Origin: Candidatus Planktophila sp.
Lineage (GTDB): Bacteria > Actinomycetota > Actinomycetes > Nanopelagicales > Nanopelagicaceae
DNA: 52,712 bases
Assembly: GCA_030681675.1 (NCBI GenBank)
Contig: JAUXRP010000007.1
Coordinates: forward strand, 1-52,712
Direction of reading: 5' to 3'
A model generated the notes under the pieces. It made no database searches and had not been told where the DNA came from. It saw nothing but the letters and a program-made list of their open reading frames with translations. Made by a program: the position numbers and the translations under genes. Positions 1 to 5,811 of the stretch are shown here, one piece after another; positions within the stretch are counted from its first letter, which is position 1; the number at the start of each line of letters is the position of its first letter.

Positions 1-81
1 AAGGCCAAACTTCCGGGCCATGGAATTAATGATCCAAGCTTCATTCAGCCAACTAGACCGATGTCAGCTATCGGCGGTTAG
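1..81 (+). CDS. C-terminal fragment of an unidentified protein (5' end outside window)
   Basis: Reading from base 1, 26 codons stay open and end at TAG (79-81), two bases before the next ATG at 84. The tail reads ...LPGHGINDPSF... and ends ...MSAIGG. The short gap to the methyltransferase suggests one transcript. I do not recognise the family from this tail, and an open frame this short could be chance; the gap and frame fit are the only support. Confidence 0.45.
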   Translation, partial: KAKLPGHGINDPSFIQPTRPMSAIGG

Positions 82-83
82 CA

Positions 84-740
84 ATGAGCGATGAAACACT
101 TGGTCTGGACGAGGCGTATTCGGTAAAGAGCCCCGATGATAATCGTCGCTTGTATGCCAAGTGGGCGGCAACTTATGAAACCTCTTTCGTGGATGCTAAG
201 CAGTATCGCTATCCCAAAGCGATCGCCGAAGTTTTTAACGATGTAGTTGGCCCAGTTACTCGAGTGTTAGATATAGGCACTGGCACGGGTTTAACCGGTA
301 TGTATCTGCAGCGATTGCGCCCAGATTTAGTTATTGACGGCATGGATATTTCACCTGAGATGTTGGCACAAGCCCAGTTAAAGTTGCGGCACGATGGTGC
401 AGCCGTGTATCGCGCGCTATATGAGCGGGATTTAACAGGAATGGTTCCAAATGAGAATCCGCCCTATGAAGCGCTGTTTAGCTCAGGAACTTTTACGCAT
501 GGGCATTTAGGTCCAGAGTGCATCGCCAATCTTCTGCCACTACTAGAACACAATGGTTGGTTGGTGGTTGGAGTAAATAATGAACATTTTGAAAGTAGAG
601 GTTTTGCGCAAGAGTTATCGACCTTAGTTGACCTTGGATTAATTCAGAGCCCAGAGATTCTGCGCATTGATGTTTACGAGCCGGGCAGTGTGCATCATGG
701 TGATCAAGCACGTGTAATTATTACTCGCAGGATTAACTAA
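84..740 (+). CDS. Class I SAM-dependent methyltransferase, substrate unknown
   Basis: A 218-residue protein with a class I (Rossmann) methyltransferase core. The SAM-binding motif I is visible as VLDIGTGTGLTG (about residues 61-72), followed by an acidic end of strand 2 in DGMDISPEML (about 85-94), the usual place where the ribose hydroxyls of SAM are held. The N-terminal stretch SPDDNRRLYAKWAATYE is like that of small-molecule methyltransferases of the Williams-Beuren-like group. Substrate cannot be read from sequence. It starts two bases after the upstream stop, so it is probably translated from an operon whose head lies outside the window. The structured region after its stop belongs to the next gene. 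Confidence 0.75.
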   Translation: MSDETLGLDEAYSVKSPDDNRRLYAKWAATYETSFVDAKQYRYPKAIAEVFNDVVGPVTRVLDIGTGTGLTGMYLQRLRPDLVIDGMDISPEMLAQAQLKLRHDGAAVYRALYERDLTGMVPNENPPYEALFSSGTFTHGHLGPECIANLLPLLEHNGWLVVGVNNEHFESRGFAQELSTLVDLGLIQSPEILRIDVYEPGSVHHGDQARVIITRRIN

Positions 741-779
741 AAAATCAAAGCTATCCACAATCCCAGCTAAAAAATTCGA

Positions 780-878
780 TTCTGTCAGAGCAAATATCTA
801 ATCTCTAGAACAAAGACAGAACCCCGGCCGTTTGATCGGTACTCAATCGAGTACTACAGGGACGGTTCCGGGGTGTTC
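780..878 (+). ncRNA. Candidate abiF-type structured RNA upstream of an Abi_2 gene
   Basis: The gap before the Abi gene holds three nested or adjoining stems. (1) ACCCCGG 821-827 pairs with CCGGGGT 868-874. (2) Inside it CCGT 828-831 pairs with ACGG 862-865, and GTACTC 839-844 pairs with GAGTAC 849-854 around an AATC loop. (3) Just upstream TTCTGTC 780-786 pairs perfectly with GACAGAA 815-821. The loop of stem 3 contains GAACA 808-812, complementary to TGTTC 874-878 beyond the big hairpin, so a pseudoknot is possible. There is no T-run after the hairpin, so it is not an ordinary terminator of the upstream gene. A conserved 'AbiF RNA' motif lying upstream of Abi_2-domain genes has been described from comparative genomics. 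Assignment to that motif is by position and structure only; exact ends are guesses. Confidence 0.6.
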
Positions 879-900
879 AAGAGAAGGATATCGGTAGGTT

Positions 901-1593
901 ATGACAAAATCCAACACAGAGTTGTGGGAGTTCACAGTCAAGCATTTCTCTGTACTTCGAATGAATTCATATCTTCGAACTATGCTCGGGAATCGTGAGA
1001 TGGCCGTTCAGCTATATCGATGGAACTCTGAATTGGCCGCTGCATATTGGGAGGCCATTGCCTATGTGGAAGTAGCCTTGCGTAATCTTATTGACGAGAA
1101 AATGACTCTGCGTCAACTTACATTGGGAAGAGATACTCATTGGATATTTGATGACTTCTTTGAACTTGGCCGAAGTAAAAATACAAATGAACTACCGTCT
1201 CAACCTTATAAAGAGATATCCGATGCCATGCGCAGAGTCCGATCCAATAGAAAACCAATGACACCAGACCAGATTATTTCTGAGCTTTCTTTCGGCTTCT
1301 GGCATCAAATGCTCTCAAAAAAACAGCTTTTCCTTTGGCCAGGGTTGGCTTCTGGGTTCATAAATGCCCCAAGTCGCAGTCAAAGCTATATCTCAAACCT
1401 TACATTTGAGATAAGGAATCTGAGAAATCGAATCGGACACCACCACCGTTTGGACGCACACTCGGCAGTTTTTGGCTTTCAGTTGATTCTCCAATTAGCC
1501 CGCGCAATTGATGAAGAGTTAGCTGCATGGATTGTAGAAGGTTCGAGAGTTGATGATTTAATAAAAAGAATTCCGACACTTTCCGACATTTGA
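901..1593 (+). CDS. AbiF/Abi_2-family HEPN protein (abortive infection / RNA-toxin type)
   Basis: A 230-residue Abi_2-like protein. Seen directly: an N-terminal helical segment with WNSELAAAYWEAIAYVEVAL (41-60) followed by RN, the SFGFWHQML core (130-138), and the hallmark RNLRNRIGHHH (172-182), which contains the HEPN nuclease signature R-x4-H (R175/H180). HEPN proteins of this kind are metal-independent RNases in abortive infection and toxin systems. The gene stands alone on its strand, preceded by the structured RNA at 780-878, and its stop is 40 bp from the convergent malic enzyme. A weak purine-rich site (GAGAAGG, 881-887) lies 13 bp before ATG 901. It is shorter than classical Abi proteins of about 300 residues but keeps the catalytic motif. 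Family is likely; the activity and the RNA partner are inferred. Confidence 0.78.
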   Translation: MTKSNTELWEFTVKHFSVLRMNSYLRTMLGNREMAVQLYRWNSELAAAYWEAIAYVEVALRNLIDEKMTLRQLTLGRDTHWIFDDFFELGRSKNTNELPSQPYKEISDAMRRVRSNRKPMTPDQIISELSFGFWHQMLSKKQLFLWPGLASGFINAPSRSQSYISNLTFEIRNLRNRIGHHHRLDAHSAVFGFQLILQLARAIDEELAAWIVEGSRVDDLIKRIPTLSDI

Positions 1594-1633
1594 ATACAAG
1601 ATTTCGGTGAGGGAGTTTCTTTCTTAATTCATA

Positions 1634-3022
1634 CTATTTTTGAGTGGCGATTTTATACACGGCATTTGATACGGAAGGGGAGACTGCTGGGTCAAAGACG
1701 CTAGGGACGATGAAGTTCTCATTGAGTTGATCGGGCTTTACGCACTCAGAAATTGCTCGGGCCGCCGCAACTAACATCTCATCGGTTATCTTTGAGACCC
1801 CTGCATCCAAGAGTCCACGAAATAGCCCTGGGAAAGCCAAAACATTATTGATTTGATTTGGGTAATCGCTTCTACCGGTGGCAACTATGCGAGCATGCTT
1901 TTGGGCAAGAGCTGGGTCAATCTCTGGGTCGGGATTGGACATGGCAAAGACGATGGCATCGTGGGCCATGGATTCAACATGGGCCTCGGTAATTACGTTT
2001 GGAGCGCTCACCCCAATAAAAATATCTGCGCCTTTCATCTCTTCTGTGATTGAGTGTGTTTTGTTTTCTACATTAGTGTTACTAATCAGCCATCTGCGCA
2101 TCTCGTTATCGGCCTTGCTCTCATTGTGCAAGATACCTTTTGAATCAAAGACCGATGCATGTTTTAAACCTGAAAGAAAGAGTAGACGTAAGATGGCATT
2201 GCCAGCAGCGCCCGCACCCATCATCACAATGCGAACTTCGCTCATCTCTTTTTTAACAATGCGTAACGCGTTGAGTAAGCCTGCTAGGACAACAATTGCA
2301 GTGCCATGTTGATCATCGTGAAAAACTGGAATATCAAGGCTTTCTTTTAATCGTGCTTCAATTTCAAAGCAGCGTGGGGCAGAGATATCTTCTAGGTTGA
2401 TGCCACCAAAGCCTGGAGCGATCATTTGAACTGCGCGGATAATCTCTTCAGTATCTTGTGAATCAAGACAGATTGGCCAAGCATCAACATTGGCAAAGCG
2501 CTTAAATAAAACGGCCTTGCCCTCCATTACGGGCATTGCCGCATAAGGACCTAGATTTCCAAGACCTAAAATAGCTGAACCATCAGAGACTACTGCCACC
2601 GTATTTCGCTTAATAGTTAATCGACGAGCATCGGATTTATCGGCAGCGATTGCTAAACAAATTCGTGCCACTCCGGGGGTATAAGCCCGAGATAAATCAT
2701 CACGTGTTTTGAGTGGGACTTTAGATGCAACCTCTAATTTTCCACCTAAATGCATAAGAAATGTTCGGTCACTAACTTTTTTAACATTAAAATTTGGAGA
2801 TGCGGCGCTTATCGCTGCGGCAATTTCTTCAGCGTGATCAGCATCCCGCGTATCGCAGGTGACATCTACTACGACGCGATCATGGTGTGATTCAACGACA
2901 TCGAGTGCCGTGAGCGTTCCACCGGCTGCAACGATTGCTGCTGGAATCAAGGATGTCGGTGATGATGTCGTTGTGGCTTCGACTCTAATGGTTATCCCAT
3001 AGCCTGGACTTGTATCGCTCAT
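1634..3022 (-). CDS. NAD(P)-dependent malic enzyme with N-terminal ACT-like domain
   Basis: Decarboxylates malate to pyruvate in the cytoplasm, linking the TCA cycle to pyruvate and, through PPDK in this window, to PEP. About 462 residues. An N-terminal ACT-like region of about 80 residues (GYGITIRVEATT...) precedes the malic domain, with SRAYTPGVARIC, SDGSAILGLGNLGP and VFHDDQHGTAIVVLAG, then the NAD-binding fold MMGAGAAGNAI and the late motifs GVSAPNVIT and AMSNPDPEI. I chose ATG 3022 (MSDTSPG) rather than the ATG at 3040 because GGAG sits 8 bases before it and inside the longer version. It lies downstream of lexA on the same strand, with a 157 bp gap that should hold its promoter. Cofactor preference is not readable. 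Confidence 0.93.
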   Translation of the reverse strand: MSDTSPGYGITIRVEATTTSSPTSLIPAAIVAAGGTLTALDVVESHHDRVVVDVTCDTRDADHAEEIAAAISAASPNFNVKKVSDRTFLMHLGGKLEVASKVPLKTRDDLSRAYTPGVARICLAIAADKSDARRLTIKRNTVAVVSDGSAILGLGNLGPYAAMPVMEGKAVLFKRFANVDAWPICLDSQDTEEIIRAVQMIAPGFGGINLEDISAPRCFEIEARLKESLDIPVFHDDQHGTAIVVLAGLLNALRIVKKEMSEVRIVMMGAGAAGNAILRLLFLSGLKHASVFDSKGILHNESKADNEMRRWLISNTNVENKTHSITEEMKGADIFIGVSAPNVITEAHVESMAHDAIVFAMSNPDPEIDPALAQKHARIVATGRSDYPNQINNVLAFPGLFRGLLDAGVSKITDEMLVAAARAISECVKPDQLNENFIVPSVFDPAVSPSVSNAVYKIATQK

Positions 3023-3179
3023 TGAAAACACTCCATCCAAAATTGCATTTCGTAAAGAAAAATTGTGAAGAATTGACTCTATGGTAACTACATGGCCGTA
3101 CTAAGGCGAGCCTGGAACCGTAGTGCTATTGCTCACGTATCCGATAAAGTCCCAAGCCATGAGTCAAGGCTACTTAGAT

Positions 3180-3815
3180 TTAACGAAGTGAGCGAAGAAC
3201 TGCAGTTACTTTGCCTAAGATTTCGCAGGAATCGCCATCGATAGGAGCGAAGTTTTCATTAGCAGGAAGCAACCAGATGTGGCCGTTTTTGCGCGAAAAA
3301 ACTTTAACAGTTGCTTCACCATCAATCATCGCGGCAACTATCTCACCGTTATTGCAATCTTTTTGGGAGCGAATGACTACATAGTCACCATCGCAAATTG
3401 CAGCATCAATCATTGATTCGCCAACGACCTTGAGCATAAATAAATCACCGCTTCCAACAATTGATTCAGGAAGTGGAAAGGACTCTTGAATCTCTTGTTC
3501 GGCTGTGATTGGCCCGCCCGCTGCAATGCGCCCGACTAAGGGAATGAGTCGAGTTTTATCCACGGGTGCGCCATGTTCTTCAGGAGTTAGCTCAAGGGCT
3601 CGACCCTTGCTCTCATCGCGCCGGATAAAGCCTTTAGCTTCTAGGATTTCAAGCTGGTATTTAACTGAGGCGGTGCTCGTTAATCCGACCGCCGCTCCGA
3701 TTTCGCGCATCGATGGGGCATAGCCGTGATCGCTCATTGAGGCCTGTATAACTGAGAGGATTTCAGATTGGCGTGGGCTTAAGCCCGCCTGGCTTGGAGT
3801 GCGCTGTGTGCTCAT
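3180..3815 (-). CDS. lexA: LexA repressor (SOS response)
   Basis: Represses SOS genes and self-cleaves when RecA filaments form. 211 residues from the chosen start MSTQRTPSQAG. Winged-helix DNA-binding domain at about 12-75 (APSMREIGAAVGLTS). Autocleavage site A99-G100 in GRIAAGGPI, catalytic Ser134 in VVGESMID and Lys171 in GEATVKVF, so all catalytic parts are present. A longer ORF starts at 3854, but that would put the start codon inside an SOS box (3848-3861); starting at 3815 leaves the box 33 bp upstream, as expected for autoregulation. The divergent LysM gene shares the regulatory region. The lexA / divergent LysM arrangement is typical of actinobacteria. Confidence 0.97.
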   Translation of the reverse strand: MSTQRTPSQAGLSPRQSEILSVIQASMSDHGYAPSMREIGAAVGLTSTASVKYQLEILEAKGFIRRDESKGRALELTPEEHGAPVDKTRLIPLVGRIAAGGPITAEQEIQESFPLPESIVGSGDLFMLKVVGESMIDAAICDGDYVVIRSQKDCNNGEIVAAMIDGEATVKVFSRKNGHIWLLPANENFAPIDGDSCEILGKVTAVLRSLR

Positions 3816-3847
3816 GGGTAGATGGTGACAGAGATTGACCGCAAATT

Positions 3848-3861
3848 CAAACACCTGTTCG
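3848..3861. promoter_or_regulatory. SOS box 1 (LexA operator, lexA side)
   Basis: CAAACACCTGTTCG, one half-site base off the actinobacterial SOS palindrome CGAAC-n4-GTTCG. It lies 33 bp before the lexA start and would give autorepression. Confidence 0.85.
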
Positions 3862-3907
3862 AAAATTTCTTGCCTTTGTCAGTGGCGTGGTGTTTAATTG
3901 AGTTATT

Positions 3908-3921
3908 CGAACACGTGTTCG
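3908..3921. promoter_or_regulatory. SOS box 2 (perfect LexA operator, LysM-gene side)
   Basis: CGAACACGTGTTCG is a perfect 14-bp palindrome matching the actinobacterial and Gram-positive SOS box. It lies 50 bp upstream of the LysM gene start (3971) and should place that gene under tight LexA control. Confidence 0.93.
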
Positions 3922-3970
3922 GGTACCTTCCCCAAGGTAATTACAGCTTAAAATGCACGAGGAGAACGAC

Positions 3971-4303
3971 ATGAGCGCAGTGGTATTTAATTCATTAGCC
4001 CCGCAAAGCAGTGTAAATCAAGGCTTTTCGCGCCGTGGTCGTCTTGCCCGCACTTTGGTCGTTCTCTCACTGACCGTTGTTCTGGCCGCTGGCTTTGCCG
4101 CTCGCTCCGGGGCTGGAGATCACGTCAGCAAAGCGTCCTCATTTGTAAACGTCGTCGTTCCTGGGGGTGCCACGCTGTGGTCCATCTCCGCCGCCTATAG
4201 CGATGGTGATATCACCGCGATGGTCGAAGCTATCCGCGAGGCAAATAACCTCACTGGCTATGACATAGCCGCTGGCGCTCGCCTTCGAATTCCACTTAAT
4301 TAA
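3971..4303 (+). CDS. SOS-induced LysM-domain membrane protein, likely cell-division inhibitor (DivS/YneA-like)
   Basis: 110 residues. A basic N-terminus (SRRGRLARTL) leads into one hydrophobic membrane segment (VVLSLTVVLAAGFAA, about 35-50), then an extracytoplasmic LysM-like domain (VVVPGGATLWSISAAYSDG ... NNLTGYDIAAGARLRIP). Small TM-LysM proteins next to lexA (YneA in Bacillus, DivS in Corynebacterium, Rv2719c in Mycobacterium) stop septation during DNA damage; the divergent position and perfect SOS box make that role likely. ATG 3971 is preferred to ATG 3953 because GAGGAG (3959-3964) sits 6 bases before it. Function is inferred from family and context; the sequence shows only the topology, the LysM fold and the operator. 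Confidence 0.85.
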   Translation: MSAVVFNSLAPQSSVNQGFSRRGRLARTLVVLSLTVVLAAGFAARSGAGDHVSKASSFVNVVVPGGATLWSISAAYSDGDITAMVEAIREANNLTGYDIAAGARLRIPLN

Positions 4304-4360
4304 TACAAAGGGATTAATTCAGCCTATCCAAATATTGGGCAGAGGTGCTAGCCTTTACTT

Positions 4361-4669
4361 ATGGCTCCTAAGGTAAAGGCTAAGAAAACGGCTCGTAAGC
4401 CAGCCCTCAAACGTAAAGTTCCGGTGCAACGTGCCGGTCGAACATCCACATCCCGGTTGAGCTCTAAGAATCAATTGACAGTACCCGTAGATATTCTGCG
4501 AAGAGTAGGTCTAGAGGCAGGGGATGAAGTGGAATTCGTAGTTAACGACGCTGGTTTTATCCAGATACAAGTGGAGGGACAAGCAAATCCAGTTTTAAAT
4601 TTAGTGGGAGCATTTCCTGGAATCTTTGATGAATTTGATCAAGAGAAAGAGCGAGCAGCGTGGGATTAG
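4361..4669 (+). CDS. AbrB/SpoVT-type antitoxin of a VapBC pair
   Basis: 102 residues. After a lysine-rich N-terminal tail (APKVKAKKTARKPALKRK, residues 2-19) comes a swapped-hairpin AbrB DNA-binding domain: SRLSSKNQLTVPVDILRRV then GLEAGDEVEFVVNDAG (about 30-65). The acidic C-terminus (FDEFDQEKERAAWD) is the usual toxin-binding part. It overlaps the downstream PIN gene by 10 bp, the standard antitoxin-first arrangement. TAGCCT at 4349-4354 lies 6 bp before the ATG and could be the -10 of a leaderless transcript. The basic tail is longer than in most VapB proteins and could strengthen operator binding (inference). Confidence 0.85.
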   Translation: MAPKVKAKKTARKPALKRKVPVQRAGRTSTSRLSSKNQLTVPVDILRRVGLEAGDEVEFVVNDAGFIQIQVEGQANPVLNLVGAFPGIFDEFDQEKERAAWD

Positions 4670-5037
4670 TTCTTCTGGATTCATCGGTTCTCATAGGTTT
4701 AATCAACCCAGATGACAAACACCATGTTCGCATCATGGAAAGTTTTGAAGCCTCTAGTTTGTATGCGATTTCGGCGCTCACATTGACCGAGGTTTTGCCT
4801 CATGCTGTCGCAAAAGGCGTCGCCGAAGAGGCACAGGCCCGCTTAGCAGCCAATCTGCATCAGGTAGTCGATGTAAGCCAAGAGATTGCAGTTGCAGCCG
4901 CTCATATCAGGGCTAGTAAGGGCCTTAGAACTCCAGATGCGATCATCAGTGCCACCGCAAGCACCATCAAGGCAACGCTCTGGACATGCGACGCCGCCTT
5001 GGCCAAAACCCACAAAGGGGCTCGCTTCATCCTCTGA
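4660..5037 (+). CDS. PIN-domain ribonuclease toxin (VapC-like)
   Basis: 125 residues starting with GTG 4660, inside the end of the antitoxin gene. The PIN acidic triad and fourth acid are in place: D7 (LLDSSVLI), E44 (LTLTEVL), D93 (TPDAII) and D111 (TCDAAL). These bind Mg2+ for RNA cleavage; VapC toxins usually cut tRNA or rRNA. Nothing in the sequence gives the target. With the AbrB-type partner this forms a complete toxin-antitoxin module just before the nrdR leader. Confidence 0.88.
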   Translation: MGLVLLDSSVLIGLINPDDKHHVRIMESFEASSLYAISALTLTEVLPHAVAKGVAEEAQARLAANLHQVVDVSQEIAVAAAHIRASKGLRTPDAIISATASTIKATLWTCDAALAKTHKGARFIL

Positions 5038-5123
5038 GTGCGGTGAGGTTCAACCCCGACACGCCCTAAATCGCAATTGACGCTCTTCCTAGTGGCAAAC
5101 CCTCGTCCAATGCTTTATAGTTC

Positions 5124-5139
5124 CCACTATATATAGGGG
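5124..5139. promoter_or_regulatory. NrdR box
   Basis: CCACTATATATAGGGG matches the core of the NrdR operator (consensus like acaCwATATATwGtgt) and lies about 110 bp before nrdR. NrdR-dATP/ATP binding here would autoregulate the nrdR-nrdJ transcript. NrdR boxes normally come in pairs; a clear second copy was not seen, only the weak AATGCTTTATAGTTCC at 5110-5125. Confidence 0.7.
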
Positions 5140-5192
5140 TAGGAGAGCCCGAAACTTCCATAAGTAGTGTTTTTACGGTAGTTTTGGAAATC

Positions 5193-5214
5193 CCCTCTTT
5201 AGCGCTAAAAAGGG
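5193..5214. repeat. Inverted repeat in the nrdR leader
   Basis: CCCTCTTTAGC / GCTAAAAAGGG is a 22-bp near-palindrome with one mismatch pair and TTTAGCGCTAAA at its centre. No T-run follows, so it is not a terminator. It could be a second operator or a cruciform; it lies 35 bp before the nrdR start codon. Confidence 0.5.
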
Positions 5215-5248
5215 AAAAAGCAAGCATCATGAAGGGAGACACGCCGAG

Positions 5249-5776
5249 GTGATTTGCCCGTTTTGCAGACACGATGACTCTCGAGTCATTGACTCTAGAC
5301 CTGCCGAAGAGGGAACGCAGATTCGCCGCCGCCGCGAGTGCCCACAGTGCGGCCAACGTTTTTCAACTCAAGAGGTCGCTGTGCTCAGCATTATTAAACG
5401 AAGTGGCGCCACTGAGCCATTTAGTCGTGAAAAAGTCCTGGTGGGTGTACGCAAGGCCTGCCAAGGACGCCCAGTTAATGAAGATGATTTAGTCTTACTG
5501 GCCCAGCGCGTGGAGGAAACTCTACGAAGCACCGGTCAAGCTGAAATCGAGGCCCAAGAAGTGGGCATGGCGATTTTGGCACCTCTTCGCGAGCTCGATG
5601 AGGTGGCTTACTTACGGTATGCCTCGGTGTACCGTAACTTTGCCTCCCTTGAGGATTTTGAAGGCGAGATCGCACTACTGCGCGCTATGCCTTCGAACCT
5701 AAAAACTGCAGAAAAGCCCCGTGCAGATGTCAGTAAAGAAAAAATAAGTACAAACGCTGCACTTTCAAATGAATAA
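5249..5776 (+). CDS. nrdR: Transcriptional repressor NrdR
   Basis: Zinc-ribbon plus ATP-cone repressor of ribonucleotide reductase genes. 175 residues. Four zinc cysteines are visible: C3/C6 in ICPFC and C31/C34 in ECPQCGQ. The ATP-cone starts at about residue 47 ([26 protein letters not shown]) and runs to about 137 with [11 protein letters not shown]. Start is GTG 5249; GGGAG (5234-5238) lies 10 bases before it. The C-terminal 25 residues (from about 150) are extra compared with the usual 150-residue protein and look disordered. It is 35 bp from nrdJ and surely cotranscribed with it, the same order as in Streptomyces. Confidence 0.96.
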   Translation: MICPFCRHDDSRVIDSRPAEEGTQIRRRRECPQCGQRFSTQEVAVLSIIKRSGATEPFSREKVLVGVRKACQGRPVNEDDLVLLAQRVEETLRSTGQAEIEAQEVGMAILAPLRELDEVAYLRYASVYRNFASLEDFEGEIALLRAMPSNLKTAEKPRADVSKEKISTNAALSNE

Positions 5777-5811
5777 TTAACGGCCTACTAAAGAAATACG
5801 GGGAAATACAT

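Noticed and set aside
1878-2312. 144-codon open frame on the plus strand inside malic enzyme
   Set aside because: Antisense shadow of a well-conserved gene; composition (Ala/Ser-rich, no motif) is not protein-like.
3816-3854. Longer lexA start at 3854
   Set aside because: It would place the start codon within the SOS box and adds residues not seen in the family.
5193-5214. Terminator reading of the 5193-5214 hairpin
   Set aside because: Almost no loop and no T-run on either strand.
5038-5248. Cobalamin riboswitch before nrdR-nrdJ
   Set aside because: I looked for B12-box-like sequence and the aptamer core and found none; the leader has only the NrdR box and a palindrome.
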